A stretch of 47,467 nucleotides of DNA from a candidate division WOR-1 bacterium RIFCSPHIGHO2_01_FULL_53_15 (GCA_001772335.1 METM01000003.1:168-47634), one strand, 5' to 3'. Shown: positions 16,985-27,227, counted from the first letter of the stretch. The notes: generated from the sequence alone by a model not told the origin. A program made the numbers and translations.

Positions 16985-18135
16985 AACTTGGTCGGGCAAA
17001 AAAGACGCGGCGGGCTTACGGTTTTGACGAGATCTCGCTTTGCCCCTCGATCATCACGATCAATCCCGATGACACCGACATCTCGGTCAAGATCGGCGGC
17101 AAGAAACTGGATGTGCCGATCATCGCCTCCGCCATGGACGGCGTCGTCAGCCCCAAAACCGCTGCCCTCATGAGCCAGTTCGGCGGCCTTGGTGTTCTAA
17201 ATCTGCAGGGCGTCTGGGCTCGATATGAAGACGCGGAGAAACAGCTCGAAAAGATCGCTGCTGTCTCGAAAGAAGAGTATGTCCCGCTGATGCAGAAGAT
17301 GTATCTCGAACCGATCAAAAAAGAGCTGGTGGCCAAACGGATCAAGGAGATCAAAGCCGCCGGCGGCATTGCCGCTGTCTCTTCCATTCCGCAGGACGCC
17401 ATCGAGCTCGGCCCCATCGCGCGCGATGCGGGCGTCGACATCTTTGTCGTCCAATCAACGGTTCTCTCGACCAAGCATAAATCAAAAAGCTCAGCCCCTC
17501 TTGACCTGAAAAAGTTCTGCGCCGAGATGAAAGTGCCGGTTATTGTCGGTAATTGCGTGACTTATGAGGTTGCGCTGACGCTGATGGGGACTGGCGTGGC
17601 CGGCGTCCTAGTCGGGATCGGGCCTGGGGCCGCCTGCACTTCGCGAGGCGTGCTTGGCGTTGGCGTGCCGATGGCGACTTCGATCGCCGATTGCGCGGCC
17701 GCGCGCGACTCGTATTTCAAGGAGAACAATGTCTACGTGCCGATCATTGCCGACGGCGGGATGGCCGTCGGCGGCGATATCTGCAAAGCTATCGCCTGCG
17801 GCGCCGACGCCGTCATGATCGGCTCCCCCATCGCCAAAGCCAGCGAAGCCCCCGGCAAAGGTTATCACTGGGGGATGGCGACCCCCTCGCCCACTCTGCC
17901 GCGCGGCTCGCGCATCAAGGTTGGCACGATCGGCTCTTTAAAGGAAATCCTCCACGGCCCGGCTAAGTTCGACGACGGCTCGATGAACTTTGTCGGAGCA
18001 TTGAGAACTTCGATGGGTGCATTGGGAGCAGTGAATTTAAAAGAAATGCAGCAGGTTGAGGTCGTTATTGCCCCTTCGGTCCTGACCGAGGGAAAAGTTT
18101 ACCAGAAGGCGCAGCAGCTGGGAATGTATAAGTGA
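16975..18135 (+). CDS. guaB3: GuaB3-family IMP dehydrogenase
   Basis: TIM-barrel enzyme of the IMPDH/GMP reductase superfamily, 386 residues, without the CBS pair that canonical 490-residue GuaB carries. The N-terminus [20 protein letters not shown] and the stretch [13 protein letters not shown] are characteristic of the GuaB3 subfamily. The catalytic Cys lies in [10 protein letters not shown]; the phosphate site includes [10 protein letters not shown]. It oxidises IMP to XMP by family assignment, which fits its position directly before guaA: guaA starts at a GTG overlapping the guaB stop (GTGA), so two consecutive steps to GMP are translationally coupled. A GAGAGGAG site precedes its ATG. 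Loss of CBS domains suggests altered nucleotide feedback. Confidence 0.9.
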   Translation: MDIELGRAKKTRRAYGFDEISLCPSIITINPDDTDISVKIGGKKLDVPIIASAMDGVVSPKTAALMSQFGGLGVLNLQGVWARYEDAEKQLEKIAAVSKEEYVPLMQKMYLEPIKKELVAKRIKEIKAAGGIAAVSSIPQDAIELGPIARDAGVDIFVVQSTVLSTKHKSKSSAPLDLKKFCAEMKVPVIVGNCVTYEVALTLMGTGVAGVLVGIGPGAACTSRGVLGVGVPMATSIADCAAARDSYFKENNVYVPIIADGGMAVGGDICKAIACGADAVMIGSPIAKASEAPGKGYHWGMATPSPTLPRGSRIKVGTIGSLKEILHGPAKFDDGSMNFVGALRTSMGALGAVNLKEMQQVEVVIAPSVLTEGKVYQKAQQLGMYK

Positions 18136-19682
18136 AAAAACACGATTTCATTGCTGTTCTTGATTTTGGCGCCCAGTACGCGATGCTTATCGCGCGGCGT
18201 GTGCGGGAATGCAATGTCTACTGCGAGATCCTGCCGCACAATATCAGCGTTGCCGAGCTTAAAAAAAGAAAAATCAAAGGGATCATAATTTCCGGCGGCC
18301 CCTCCTCCGTTTATGAGAAAGACGCTCCCAAAGCCGACCCTCATCTCTTCAAATCCGGCATCCCGATCCTCGGCATCTGCTACGGCACCCAGTTGATCGC
18401 CCGGGAGCTTGGCGGCAGTGTCAAACCCGGCAAAAAGAAGGAATACGGGCGGACCGAGCTTTTCATTGACGACAAATCGAATATTTTTGCCGGGTTCGTT
18501 GACCATATTATCTGCTGGATGAGCCACGGCGACAGCGTGGCCAAGTTGCCGAAGGGCTTTAAGGTCCTTGCCCACACTGCCAATACCCCGATCGCCGCCC
18601 TGGGCGATGTCGAAAGAAAGATCTATGGCGTCCAGTTCCATCCCGAGGTCGTCCACACCGAGCGCGGCAACGAGATATTGAAGAACTTTGTCTATGTCGT
18701 TTGCGGCGCGAAGCCGACCTGGACGACCGAGAACTTTGTCGAAGAACAGCTCAAAGAGATCAAAGCGACCGTCGGCAAAGAAAAAATCTTGCTCGCACTC
18801 TCCGGCGGCGTCGACTCTTCAACCGTGGCGGCGCTGATCAGTAAAGCGGTCGGCAAGCAACTGACCTGCATGTTCATCGATCAGGGTTTTATGCGCAAGA
18901 ACGAAGCCAAAAAGATCAACGAGATCTTTACCAAGCGCTTCAAGCTGAATTTCATCCATATTGATTCTTCGGCGAGATTCTTTGCCAAGCTTAAAGGGAT
19001 AACCGATCCGGAAGAAAAGCGCCACCGGATCGGCAACGAATTCATTCGCGTCTTTGAAGAGGAAGCAAAAAAACTCGGGAAAATCCATTTTCTGGCCCAA
19101 GGGACCCTCTACCCCGACGTGATCGAGTCGGCCGTCCCGGGCCTTACTGCCACGACCGCCGTGAGGATCAAGACCCATCACAATGTCGGCGGCCTGCCCA
19201 AAGATATCAAGTTCAAACTGGTCGAGCCGCTGCGTAAATTATTTAAAGACGAAGTCCGAGCTCTTGGCCGCGAACTTGGCGTGCCCGAAGATATCATCAC
19301 GCGCCAGCCGTTCCCCGGTCCCGGTTTGGCCATTAGAATTATCGGTGAAGTCACGCCGGAACGCGTCAAAATCCTCCAAAATGTCGACGATATTGTCGTC
19401 TCCGAAGTCAAAAAAGCCGGACTCTACAAGGAACTATGGCAGTCGTTTGCGGTACTGCTGCCGATCAGAACCGTCGGGGTTATGGGCGATAAAAGGACTT
19501 ATCTCAATACTGTTGCCATTCGCGCCGTTTCGTCGAGGGATGCCATGACGGCCGACTGGGCCAAATTGCCGTATGAACTGCTCGATATTTTCTCCAACCG
19601 AATAATCAACGAGGTCCCTGAAATCAATCGCGTCGTCTACGATATATCCTCCAAGCCGCCCGCGACTATCGAGTGGGAGTAG
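18132..19682 (+). CDS. guaA: GMP synthase (glutamine-hydrolysing)
   Basis: Converts XMP to GMP using glutamine amide nitrogen and ATP; 516 residues. The class-I amidotransferase domain is N-terminal, with the nucleophile Cys in ILGICYGTQ and His/Glu in VQFHPEVVH. The ATP-pyrophosphatase P-loop SGGVDSS follows, and the dimerisation domain carries [12 protein letters not shown]. The start codon is GTG, overlapping the guaB3 stop by 3 bases. The 3' end overlaps mltG on the other strand by 17 bp. Confidence 0.96.
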   Translation: MKKHDFIAVLDFGAQYAMLIARRVRECNVYCEILPHNISVAELKKRKIKGIIISGGPSSVYEKDAPKADPHLFKSGIPILGICYGTQLIARELGGSVKPGKKKEYGRTELFIDDKSNIFAGFVDHIICWMSHGDSVAKLPKGFKVLAHTANTPIAALGDVERKIYGVQFHPEVVHTERGNEILKNFVYVVCGAKPTWTTENFVEEQLKEIKATVGKEKILLALSGGVDSSTVAALISKAVGKQLTCMFIDQGFMRKNEAKKINEIFTKRFKLNFIHIDSSARFFAKLKGITDPEEKRHRIGNEFIRVFEEEAKKLGKIHFLAQGTLYPDVIESAVPGLTATTAVRIKTHHNVGGLPKDIKFKLVEPLRKLFKDEVRALGRELGVPEDIITRQPFPGPGLAIRIIGEVTPERVKILQNVDDIVVSEVKKAGLYKELWQSFAVLLPIRTVGVMGDKRTYLNTVAIRAVSSRDAMTADWAKLPYELLDIFSNRIINEVPEINRVVYDISSKPPATIEWE

Positions 19683-20667
19683 CCTGTTTCGCCCTCTGGT
19701 GCTTCTGCCAGCTTTTCGAGAAGATGTGCGAGCCGTCTTTCTTGGCCACAAAGAATAAATAATCTGTCTTCGCCGGATAAACCGCCGCTTTGATCGAATC
19801 CAACCCCGGGTTGCAGATCGGACCCGGCGGCAACCCCCTTCTTTTATAAGTGTTATACGGTGATTTGACAGACAGCTGGTCTATATAAACGATCTTGCTC
19901 GGCCGTTCGAGCGCGTATTTGACCGTCGGGTCGGCGGCCAGCGGCATGCCGATTTTCAGCCGATTGTAAAAGACCGAAGAAATGACCGGCCGCTCTTCCG
20001 GTTTCTGCGCCTCTTTTTCGATGATCGAGGCGAGAGTCAGGACCTCGTGCAAATTAAATTTTGTTTCTTTTTGCGCCCTCTCCCAGAACGGCAAGATCAT
20101 CTCTTCAAATCTCCTGATCATGATCTCCGCCAGCACCTCGGCGGAGGCAGCCGGAAAGACCCGGTAAGTATCGGGGAAAAGATACCCCTCGAGCGACTCG
20201 GACGGGATATACTTAAAAAGCCGCCAGTGCCTTTGCCGCCGGTCGGCCGTGACGCCCTCGCTCACGAGTCCCTGAAATTTCTGCCAGTCCTTAAAGCCGC
20301 TCTCTTTCAACATTACACCCATCTTATAGATCGATGTCCCTTCGGGCAGGGTCACCGTTATCTCTTTTGGTGGAACGATATTCCCGCCTAATAGTTTGGC
20401 GACGATCACCGGCAGCGGATCGGCGGGCGAAAGAGCGTATACGCCGGCTTTGAGCTGGCCCTGCAGTCCTGACAGCCGCAGCAGAGGCCGAAAGATCGAG
20501 AAACGCGGCAGTATCTTATTTTCCGTGAGAATGATTTCAACGGTCCTGGTCGAGGCGCCGCCCGGAATCACAATTTCTTTGACGGATGAGTTGAATGGAT
20601 CGGCAGGACGAAAAAGAAATAAGAAGAATAATAAAACCAGAGATCCGGCGCTGAGCCCATTTTTCAT
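19666..20667 (-). CDS. mltG: Endolytic murein transglycosylase
   Basis: YceG/MltG lytic transglycosylase that cleaves nascent glycan strands; 333 residues. An N-terminal signal anchor (about 5-20) is followed by the LysM-like region and the catalytic domain with Glu in [11 protein letters not shown], then the signatures [33 protein letters not shown] and NPG. Ends with [15 protein letters not shown], normal for the family. Its ATG overlaps the ruvX stop (ATGA). Last gene of the dnaB-lptD-tmk-alaS-ruvX-mltG run. Confidence 0.94.
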   Translation of the reverse strand: MKNGLSAGSLVLLFFLFLFRPADPFNSSVKEIVIPGGASTRTVEIILTENKILPRFSIFRPLLRLSGLQGQLKAGVYALSPADPLPVIVAKLLGGNIVPPKEITVTLPEGTSIYKMGVMLKESGFKDWQKFQGLVSEGVTADRRQRHWRLFKYIPSESLEGYLFPDTYRVFPAASAEVLAEIMIRRFEEMILPFWERAQKETKFNLHEVLTLASIIEKEAQKPEERPVISSVFYNRLKIGMPLAADPTVKYALERPSKIVYIDQLSVKSPYNTYKRRGLPPGPICNPGLDSIKAAVYPAKTDYLFFVAKKDGSHIFSKSWQKHQRAKQATPTR

Positions 20668-21086
20668 GGCTTGCGTTTGCGGTCAAGATAGCTCTGGAGA
20701 ATGACGGCGGCGGCCGACTGGTCGATGACCCGTTTTCTTTTCTCACGGCTCAAACCTGCTTCGATCAGACCGCGCTCGGCCTCGGCTGTGGTCAGCCGCT
20801 CGTCCCAGGCGACGATATTCAACTTGAACTCATTTTTCAATGCCTCGATGAAGGCCATAACCTTTTCGGCCTGCGGACCGGTCTTGCCGGCGAGCGTCTT
20901 CGGCATTCCGACCACGATCTCTGCCACGCCGTCGTATTTCTTGATCAGCCGCTTGATCTCGCGGATATCCGGCTCAAATGTCTCGCCTTTGCCGATCATG
21001 GCGATGCCGGTGGCGATCAGGCCGGTCGGGTCGGAGATCGCGATGCCGATCCTTTTATCGCCGAAATCAATGCCAAGCCGTCTCAT
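20664..21086 (-). CDS. ruvX: Holliday junction resolvase RuvX (YqgF)
   Basis: RNase H-fold protein of the YqgF family, 140 residues, implicated in 16S rRNA 5' maturation and proposed as a Holliday junction resolvase. Motifs: the first Asp in GIDFGDKRIGIA, GMPKTLAGKTG, Glu/Asp in VAWDERLTTAEA, and the terminal Asp in VIDQSAAAVILQSYL. It overlaps both neighbours by 4 bases (ATGA with alaS and with mltG). alaS-ruvX linkage is common in bacteria. Confidence 0.93.
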   Translation of the reverse strand: MRRLGIDFGDKRIGIAISDPTGLIATGIAMIGKGETFEPDIREIKRLIKKYDGVAEIVVGMPKTLAGKTGPQAEKVMAFIEALKNEFKLNIVAWDERLTTAEAERGLIEAGLSREKRKRVIDQSAAAVILQSYLDRKRKP

Positions 21087-23770
21087 CCGATCAGCTTCCG
21101 GACGGCTTCAAACCCCTCTTTGATCTTCGACGGATCCTTGCCGCCGCCCTCGACTTTCGTATCTTTTCCGCCGCCCTTGCCGTCGACAACGGCAGAGAAC
21201 GCGTTCGCAAGCGTTTGGGCCGAAAATTTGCCGGTCAGGTCAGGCGTCACAGAGATAAGATAGATAAGCCGCCCAGGGAAGACCGAGGCAAAAACAAGGA
21301 TAGAGGATTTGAACTGTTCCTGGAGGGTATCGGAGATCGTGCGCAGGAGATCCATATTGTTTTCCTTGAATTCCTTGAAGAGCACTTTGACCCCGCCTAT
21401 CTCAACAGCTTCGGCGGCGTAACCGCCGGCCGACCGCTGGGCCGCTCTCTCTTTTAATGCCTCGATCTCCCTCTCCGCCTTGGCGATTCTTTCTTTGAGC
21501 CAGTCGACGCGGCCCAAGAGATGGTCGAGAAATTTATTAACATTGTTCGAATCATGATTATCGACCGCTTTGGCGATGTTTTCGAGCTCCGTAACTTCGA
21601 TCTCAAAGATATTGGTCTCGAGGCTTTTCTGGCCGCCCAACCGCTCTTTTTCGACCTGAAGCAAACGGTATTTCCTGATCAGCGACTCGACTTCGTCGCG
21701 CAGCGATTTGGCCCTAAAAACGGCGTAGACTTTGGCTGACTGGCCGGCGATCGCTTCGATTCGCCTGACGCCGGAGCCGAGCGCGCTCTCCGAGATGATC
21801 TTAAAGAACAATATGTCGGCGGTCGACCTGACATGGGTGCCGCCGCAGAGCTCCAAACTGTAATTGCCGGCTTTAAGGACCCTGACCTGGTCGCCGTATT
21901 TTTCGCCGAAAAGAGCCGTTGCGCCCATGGCCTGCGCTGCCTTATACGATTTGCGCAGGACCTCAACTTTCAACTTTTCCGCGATCTTCTGGTTGACGAC
22001 TTGCTCGACCTTTTGAAGGTCTTCGCTCGAGAGGGAGTGAAAATGCGAAAAGTCGAACCTCAATTTGTCCGGGCCGACATATGAGCCGGCCTGTTTGACG
22101 TGCTCGCCAAGGAGGTCGCGCAGGGCCCGGTGCAATAAGTGAGTGGCCGTGTGATGGGCTTCGGTCGTTTTCCGCTTCGAAACGTCGATCACGGCGCGGA
22201 CTTTCGTCTCGGGTTTGAGCCCCGACAGATCATCAACAACGTGCAAGGCGACCCCTTTGGGCGAGATAAAAGTATTGAGCACCCTGACTTCGTGTTTATT
22301 CCAGGAGAGCAGGCCGGTATCGCCGATCTGGCCGCCGCTCTCCCCGTAAAACGGGGTCTTTTCCAGGACAACGATCTTTTGCGCCGCGAAAACGCCGACG
22401 ACCTTTGTTTCTTCCGCTGTCTTTTCGTAGCCGGTAAAGTTTGTCGGGGAGAAGGGACTGAGATCAAGCGAGGTCAGATCGGTCTTTTTTTCGGCCTGGT
22501 GGCCCTGGCGGGCGCGTTCGCGCTGGGCCTCCATCTCCTTCTCGAAGCCGGCGAGATCAACTTTCAGGCCCTTTTCAAGGCAGAGCTCGACCGTCAACTC
22601 GATCGGAAACCCGTAGGTGTCGTGGAGTTTGAAGGCCTCCGCCCCTGGCAGGAATTTGTCCTGTTCATGGGCTTTGACCGCTTCCGCGAACCACTTCATC
22701 CCCTGCTCCAGCGTGGCAAAGAAGTTATCTTCTTCTTCCTTGATCGCCGCGACGATCGTCTTCTCCTTTTCCGCCAATTGTGGATAAGCGTCTTTCATCT
22801 CGCGGACCACGACGCGCGAAAGATCAAAGAGGAACGGCTTAGTGATTCCCAGCCGTTTGCCGTGCGAGATGGCGCGGCGGATCAGCCGCCTCAGGACGTA
22901 GCCGCGCCCCATATTCGCGGGAAAAACCCCGTCGGAAATGAGATGCGTGACCGCCCTGATATGGTCGGCGATGATCCGGACGGAGACCGGCGAAGATTCG
23001 GCCTTGAGCGCGTCGATCGCCTTGATCAGCGGCTGGAAGAGGTCTGTTTCAAAATTATCGTCAACCCCCTGCAGGACCGAGGCGATCCGCTCCAGTCCCA
23101 GGCCGGTGTCGATCCCCTTCTGCTTGAGCGGGATCAGCTCGCCTTTTTCGTTGCGGTTGTAAGAGATAAAGACAAGGTTCCAGATCTCAAGGTATCGGTC
23201 ACAGTCGCAGCCCGGGGCGCAATCGGGTTTGCCGCAGCCCTTAGCCGGCCCCTGGTCGTAATAGATCTCAGAACACGGCCCGCAGGGTCCGGTCGGCCCG
23301 ACTGACCAGAAATTATTGTCTTCGCCGAGGCGATAGATGATCTCCTTGGGCAGGCCGATATTTTTGCGCCAGATCTCAAAGGCCTCGTCGTCTTTTTCAT
23401 AGATCGCGATCTTGAGCTTGAGCGCCGGAATTTTGAATTCTTTAGTCAGGAGTTCCCAGGCAAATTGGATCGCCTCTTTCTTGAAGTAATCGCCGAACGA
23501 GAAATTGCCGAGCATTTCAAAGAAGGTGTGGTGGCGCGGTGTTACGCCGACATTCTCGATGTCGTTCATCCGCATGCATTTCTGGACCGTAGCCGCCCGC
23601 TTATGGGCCGGTTTCTCCTGCCCGAGGAAGACCGGCTTAAACTGCAGCATGCCGGCCAGGGTCAGGAGCACCGTCGGATCGGTCGGCACAAGCGACGAGC
23701 CCGGCAGTGTTTTGTGGCCCTTGCTTTCAAAAAATCTTGAGAATTTATCCCTGATTTCCGAGCTTTTCAT
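21083..23770 (-). CDS. alaS: Alanyl-tRNA synthetase
   Basis: Class II synthetase charging tRNA-Ala; 895 residues from the chosen start. The aminoacylation domain starts MKSSEIRDKFSRFFESKGH and has RMNDIENVGVTPRHHTFFEMLGNFSFGDYF. The editing domain shows the zinc motif HHTATHLLH and later CGGTH, and the C-terminal DHHA1 domain is present. An upstream in-frame extension of 67 residues (to 23971) is antisense-like, arginine/serine-rich and overlaps tmk; ATG 23770 has an AGGGAG site 8 bases away. Overlap with tmk is 26 bp, with ruvX 4 bp. Confidence 0.96.
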   Translation of the reverse strand: MKSSEIRDKFSRFFESKGHKTLPGSSLVPTDPTVLLTLAGMLQFKPVFLGQEKPAHKRAATVQKCMRMNDIENVGVTPRHHTFFEMLGNFSFGDYFKKEAIQFAWELLTKEFKIPALKLKIAIYEKDDEAFEIWRKNIGLPKEIIYRLGEDNNFWSVGPTGPCGPCSEIYYDQGPAKGCGKPDCAPGCDCDRYLEIWNLVFISYNRNEKGELIPLKQKGIDTGLGLERIASVLQGVDDNFETDLFQPLIKAIDALKAESSPVSVRIIADHIRAVTHLISDGVFPANMGRGYVLRRLIRRAISHGKRLGITKPFLFDLSRVVVREMKDAYPQLAEKEKTIVAAIKEEEDNFFATLEQGMKWFAEAVKAHEQDKFLPGAEAFKLHDTYGFPIELTVELCLEKGLKVDLAGFEKEMEAQRERARQGHQAEKKTDLTSLDLSPFSPTNFTGYEKTAEETKVVGVFAAQKIVVLEKTPFYGESGGQIGDTGLLSWNKHEVRVLNTFISPKGVALHVVDDLSGLKPETKVRAVIDVSKRKTTEAHHTATHLLHRALRDLLGEHVKQAGSYVGPDKLRFDFSHFHSLSSEDLQKVEQVVNQKIAEKLKVEVLRKSYKAAQAMGATALFGEKYGDQVRVLKAGNYSLELCGGTHVRSTADILFFKIISESALGSGVRRIEAIAGQSAKVYAVFRAKSLRDEVESLIRKYRLLQVEKERLGGQKSLETNIFEIEVTELENIAKAVDNHDSNNVNKFLDHLLGRVDWLKERIAKAEREIEALKERAAQRSAGGYAAEAVEIGGVKVLFKEFKENNMDLLRTISDTLQEQFKSSILVFASVFPGRLIYLISVTPDLTGKFSAQTLANAFSAVVDGKGGGKDTKVEGGGKDPSKIKEGFEAVRKLIG

Positions 23771-24365
23771 CCACGATCTCCCTGATCTTGTTCTGGATCT
23801 CCTCGATTGATTTGTCGTCAGTATTGATGACCTTGACGCGCTCGGCGTCGTCGGTCGCGATCCGCTGGTAGCTTGCGCGCACGCGGCGGTGAAAACTAAG
23901 CGCTTCCTGCTCGAACCTGTCGGCCGTGCCGTTCTGTGTCGCTCTTTTGAGCCCGATCTCCGGCGAAACATCGAGTAAGAATGTCAGGTCGGGTGTCAAA
24001 CCTTTCGACGAGACCATATTCAGATATCTCACCAGGTCTTCCGGCAGCCGCCGCCCGCCGATCTGGTAAGCAAGCGTGGAATCGATGAACCGGTCGGAGA
24101 TGACGATTTTGCCTTCGGCGAGCGCCGGGAGAATAATCTTGCTGACATGCTCCGAGCGGTCGGCCGCGAAGAGATAAACTTCGGTCGTCTCGTCGAGGAC
24201 GCTCTCCGGTTTCAAGAGCAGCTGCCTGATCTCTTTGCCCACCTGGGTGCCGCCCGGCTCGAACGTCAAAAGGACGCGGTGGTTTTTCCCCTCGAGATAC
24301 GATTTCAACCTCTTGGAGTGCGTCGATTTACCGCAACCTTCCGGCCCTTCGAATGTAATGAACAT
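23745..24365 (-). CDS. tmk: Thymidylate kinase
   Basis: Phosphorylates dTMP to dTDP; 206 residues. P-loop is EGPEGCGKSTHSKRL near the N-terminus, the DR motif is SDRFIDSTLAYQ, and the ISDRF region is followed by a lid with several arginines. An AAAGGG site precedes the ATG. It lies between lptD-like and alaS in a tight run of genes. Confidence 0.95.
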   Translation of the reverse strand: MFITFEGPEGCGKSTHSKRLKSYLEGKNHRVLLTFEPGGTQVGKEIRQLLLKPESVLDETTEVYLFAADRSEHVSKIILPALAEGKIVISDRFIDSTLAYQIGGRRLPEDLVRYLNMVSSKGLTPDLTFLLDVSPEIGLKRATQNGTADRFEQEALSFHRRVRASYQRIATDDAERVKVINTDDKSIEEIQNKIREIVDEKLGNQG

Positions 24366-24384
24366 TATTTGCCCTTTCCGGTGA

Positions 24385-25869
24385 TTATCGTGTGGCTAAA
24401 CTAAAGCCCAACATGAATTCACTGCGCAGTGAGCGATAGGTGACCTCTAAATTATAGCAGTGTAATTTAAAAAATAAAGTGTAATCTATGTCCTGCGGCG
24501 ACCAGTCGTCGAGAAAATAAGCCGCGGCGATCTTTGCTTCGGTCTCGCCGATCTTGAAGAGCAGGTCGCCGCGCAAAGTATCGGCGGCGCGATAGCGGTA
24601 GAGTTCATAATTAAAGGGGGTCTGGCCTTCAATATAGAGATAATGGGTGTAGTCGAGCAGCAGCTCGGCGCTGTCGGAAAGACGAGCCCTGTAACCCAGC
24701 CCCGCCGCCGGCTTGATCCACCGAGTGCCGTTGGAATAATAGATCGCGTCGCCTAACAGTGACGGCGAAAATTGGCCGAGATTAGAATAGAACTTCACTT
24801 TGCCCCCGCCGCGAGCCAGTCGGATATTCCCCTCTTCCGCTACGACGCCGCCGGTCAGCTCGATATCGGTTTTCACGAGATTCTGGCCGACGCTTAAACT
24901 GCGCGACTGCAAAACAACATTCGGGGTAAAGCTGACTCGCTGGTAGTTGATGCGCTCCCTTGAGGAGAGCGTTGTTTCAAGCTCATATTGGCGGGTGCGC
25001 CTCTGCAAAATAGCTTCGAATGGCAGATCATCTTTGGGCATCGTGACCGCGCCGAAAGAGAAGAGATGCGTCAAACCGCCGACCGTGTTGTCTTTCGGGT
25101 TCCAGTTCAGCCGCAGATTGCCGCGGTTCCTGTCATTAACAATGTAGTTTGCCTGCGCGCCAAGCATGACCCCTTTGTTGGTGAGATAGCCCAGGGAGTA
25201 ACTGCCGGAGAGCTCGCGCCGCAAGTTCCAGGCGAGCGTTTCGATCAGGTAATTGCCGTCCTCGAAGTTGGAGCCGATCATCGGGAACGGCGGGATATTG
25301 CGCTCGGCCCGCTCCCCGGCGTTGAAATCATAAATATAAGTCGGCATGGGGACGACGGGGATTTGCCAGAGCCAGAAATAGCCCCAGTAAGCCACCAGCC
25401 AGCCCTCCCTGGGATAAAGCAAGAGATCGGCAGCCGTGACGCGGTAATGAGGGTTGTCCGGATCACAGGTGGTAAAACCGGCGCCCTTGATCTCGAATTC
25501 TTCTTCATTAAACTTTAAGCGGCCGCCATTCAGCCGCACGCCCTGATAAATAAAAGAAACATTGGCGGCCTGGCCCGCTCTCTCCCTTAGATCGTAATCG
25601 AGCGCTTCGCCCTCAAACGTCGAGCCGGCGTAGAGAAAAACAAAACCCCGGTCGGCGTGGAAAGTTTCGGCCGAAGTGTTGTAGATGAGATGATTGCCCC
25701 GCAGTCGAATGTCCTGATAGTTGACCTCGACCGAGCCGGTTGCCTCCACGCGGTTCTTGGCCCGGTCAAACGATACTTTCTCAGCGTCTATTGTAAGATC
25801 TTTGATTTGCGCGAACAGAGGCAGAATTAATGTGAAGGAAATGAGGCCGGCGCTAAGTAACTTCTTCAT
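24385..25869 (-). CDS. LptD/OstA-like outer-membrane LPS-assembly protein
   Basis: 494 residues from ATG 25869, which starts a signal peptide (MKKLLSAGLISFTLILPLFAQ). Residues about 22-140 form an OstA/LptA-like beta-jellyroll (LTIDAEKVSFDRAKNRVEA, GSVEVNYQDIRLRGNHLIY) typical of the LptD N-terminus. The rest is rich in alternating aromatic strands suitable for a beta-barrel and ends in an aromatic strand. LptD delivers lipopolysaccharide to the outer leaflet; this copy is shorter than the ~780 residues of proteobacterial LptD. Its presence is the main evidence that the organism is diderm. An upstream in-frame extension to 26061 is arginine/serine-rich and overlaps dnaB, so I rejected it. Confidence 0.8.
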   Translation of the reverse strand: MKKLLSAGLISFTLILPLFAQIKDLTIDAEKVSFDRAKNRVEATGSVEVNYQDIRLRGNHLIYNTSAETFHADRGFVFLYAGSTFEGEALDYDLRERAGQAANVSFIYQGVRLNGGRLKFNEEEFEIKGAGFTTCDPDNPHYRVTAADLLLYPREGWLVAYWGYFWLWQIPVVPMPTYIYDFNAGERAERNIPPFPMIGSNFEDGNYLIETLAWNLRRELSGSYSLGYLTNKGVMLGAQANYIVNDRNRGNLRLNWNPKDNTVGGLTHLFSFGAVTMPKDDLPFEAILQRRTRQYELETTLSSRERINYQRVSFTPNVVLQSRSLSVGQNLVKTDIELTGGVVAEEGNIRLARGGGKVKFYSNLGQFSPSLLGDAIYYSNGTRWIKPAAGLGYRARLSDSAELLLDYTHYLYIEGQTPFNYELYRYRAADTLRGDLLFKIGETEAKIAAAYFLDDWSPQDIDYTLFFKLHCYNLEVTYRSLRSEFMLGFSLATR

Positions 25870-27190
25870 AGCGCGTTTCTTTGCTGCAGAATTTCGCGAT
25901 CTCCTTGCGGAAAACAAGCTCGACCGTGCCGACGGGGCCGTTCCGCTGTTTGGCGATGATGATCTCGGCGACATTGCCGCGGTCGGACTGCGGATTGTAA
26001 TAGTCCTCGCGATGGATGAATATGACGAGGTCGGCCGTCTGCTCGATCTCGCCCGATTCACGCAGGTCGGAGAGCCGCGGTATGCGGTCCGGCCTCTGCT
26101 CGACCGCGCGGGAGAGCTGTGAGAGCGCTACGACCGGGACATCGAGCTCCCTGGCCAATGTCTTGAGCGAGCGAGCGATGTCCGATATTTCCTGCACCCT
26201 GTTCTCGATCCTTGACCGTCCCCGCATCAGTTGGAGATAATCAACTATCACCAGACCAAGACCCCGCTCGATCTTGAGGCGGCGGGCCTTGGCGCGGATC
26301 TCCGTCGCGGTGATCGAGGCCGAATCGTCGATATAGAGCGGCGCTTCGGAGAGTCTGCCGAGCGCGCGGGTCAGCTTCTTCCAACCGGTATCGGAGAGAC
26401 TGGCCGTCTTGAGTTGCTGCGCGTCCACTTCCGCTTCGGAGCAAAGCATTCTCTGGGCCAGCTGTTCTTTACTCATTTCGAGCGAAAAGATGGCGACGGG
26501 GATGTTGTGCTTGATCGAGACCTGCTGGGCGATGTTCAGGGCCAGAGCGGTTTTTCCGACCGACGGCCTCGCCGCGATAATGATGAGATCGGCGTTCTGG
26601 AAGCCGGCGGTCTTCTGGTCAAGGTCGGGATAGCCGGAAGGGGTGCCGGTAATCTGTTCCTTCTTCCCGTAGAGTGAATCAATTTTATCGAGCACGCGTT
26701 TGATGACAGAATCAATTTTATGGAAACCCTCGCGCGTCCGCTTGAGGGCGATGTCGAAGATAGATTTTTCGGCCTGGTCGAGCACCTGGTCGACATCTTC
26801 GGGGTCGGAGAAGGCGCTCGAAACGACGGTTGTCCCCGCCTCGATCAGCCGGCGCAGGACATATTTTTCTTCGACGATCTTGGCGTAGTGTTCGACATTG
26901 GCGGCCGTCGGCACCGAGTTGATAAGATCGGCCACATAGACCGAGCCGCCGACGGATTCGAGTTTGCCGGACTTGCGGAGTGATTCCGTCACCGTGACGA
27001 GATCGATCGGTTCGCCTTTGTCAAAAAGCTCAAGGATCGATTCGTAGATAAAGCGGTGGGCGTCGCGGTAGAACGCTTCCGGGCTCAACAGCTCGATCAC
27101 GCGGACAACGGCGTTCTTATCGAGCAGCACGGAGCCGATCACAGATTGTTCGGCGGCTAAATTCTGCGGGGGGATCCTCTCGTCAGGCAT
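25853..27190 (-). CDS. dnaB: Replicative DNA helicase DnaB
   Basis: Hexameric 5'-3' helicase of the replication fork; 445 residues. The N-terminal domain begins PPQNLAAEQSVIGSVLLDKNAV; the RecA-like domain has Walker A ARPSVGKTAL, Walker B LGLVIVDYLQLM and the RGRSRIENRVQEISDIAR stretch, then FIHREDYY near the end. No intein is present. The promoter TTGAAA-17-TAAAAT ends 8 bases before the ATG, so the operon it heads (dnaB-lptD-tmk-alaS-ruvX-mltG) probably begins almost leaderless. Confidence 0.96.
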   Translation of the reverse strand: MPDERIPPQNLAAEQSVIGSVLLDKNAVVRVIELLSPEAFYRDAHRFIYESILELFDKGEPIDLVTVTESLRKSGKLESVGGSVYVADLINSVPTAANVEHYAKIVEEKYVLRRLIEAGTTVVSSAFSDPEDVDQVLDQAEKSIFDIALKRTREGFHKIDSVIKRVLDKIDSLYGKKEQITGTPSGYPDLDQKTAGFQNADLIIIAARPSVGKTALALNIAQQVSIKHNIPVAIFSLEMSKEQLAQRMLCSEAEVDAQQLKTASLSDTGWKKLTRALGRLSEAPLYIDDSASITATEIRAKARRLKIERGLGLVIVDYLQLMRGRSRIENRVQEISDIARSLKTLARELDVPVVALSQLSRAVEQRPDRIPRLSDLRESGEIEQTADLVIFIHREDYYNPQSDRGNVAEIIIAKQRNGPVGTVELVFRKEIAKFCSKETRYEEVT

Positions 27191-27198
27191 AGATGTTA

Positions 27199-27227
27199 AT
27201 TTTACCCTGTTTTGAACGGTTTTTCAA
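27199..27227 (-). promoter_or_regulatory. dnaB promoter (TTGAAA-17-TAAAAT), near-leaderless
   Basis: Minus strand: -35 TTGAAA at 27222-27227 and -10 TAAAAT at 27199-27204, 17-base spacing; the ATG is 8 bases beyond the -10. A 5-bp hairpin (27217-27230) overlaps the -35. Confidence 0.65.

Noticed and set aside
17878-17925. SPTLPRGS segment in GuaB3 as another palindrome-derived insertion
   Set aside because: GuaB3 proteins natively carry HPTLPRGTRIKVGT here, and no strong palindrome is present in the DNA.
22139-23305. 388-codon plus-strand frame opposite alaS
   Set aside because: Antisense shadow typical of GC-rich codon use; composition is that of a reversed gene and no domain is recognisable.
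23771-23971. Upstream extension of alaS
   Set aside because: Arginine/serine-rich frame-shadow of tmk; ATG 23770 begins the conserved AlaRS N-terminus with a good ribosome-binding site.
25870-26061. Upstream extension of the lptD-like gene
   Set aside because: Shadow of dnaB; the signal peptide begins at 25869.
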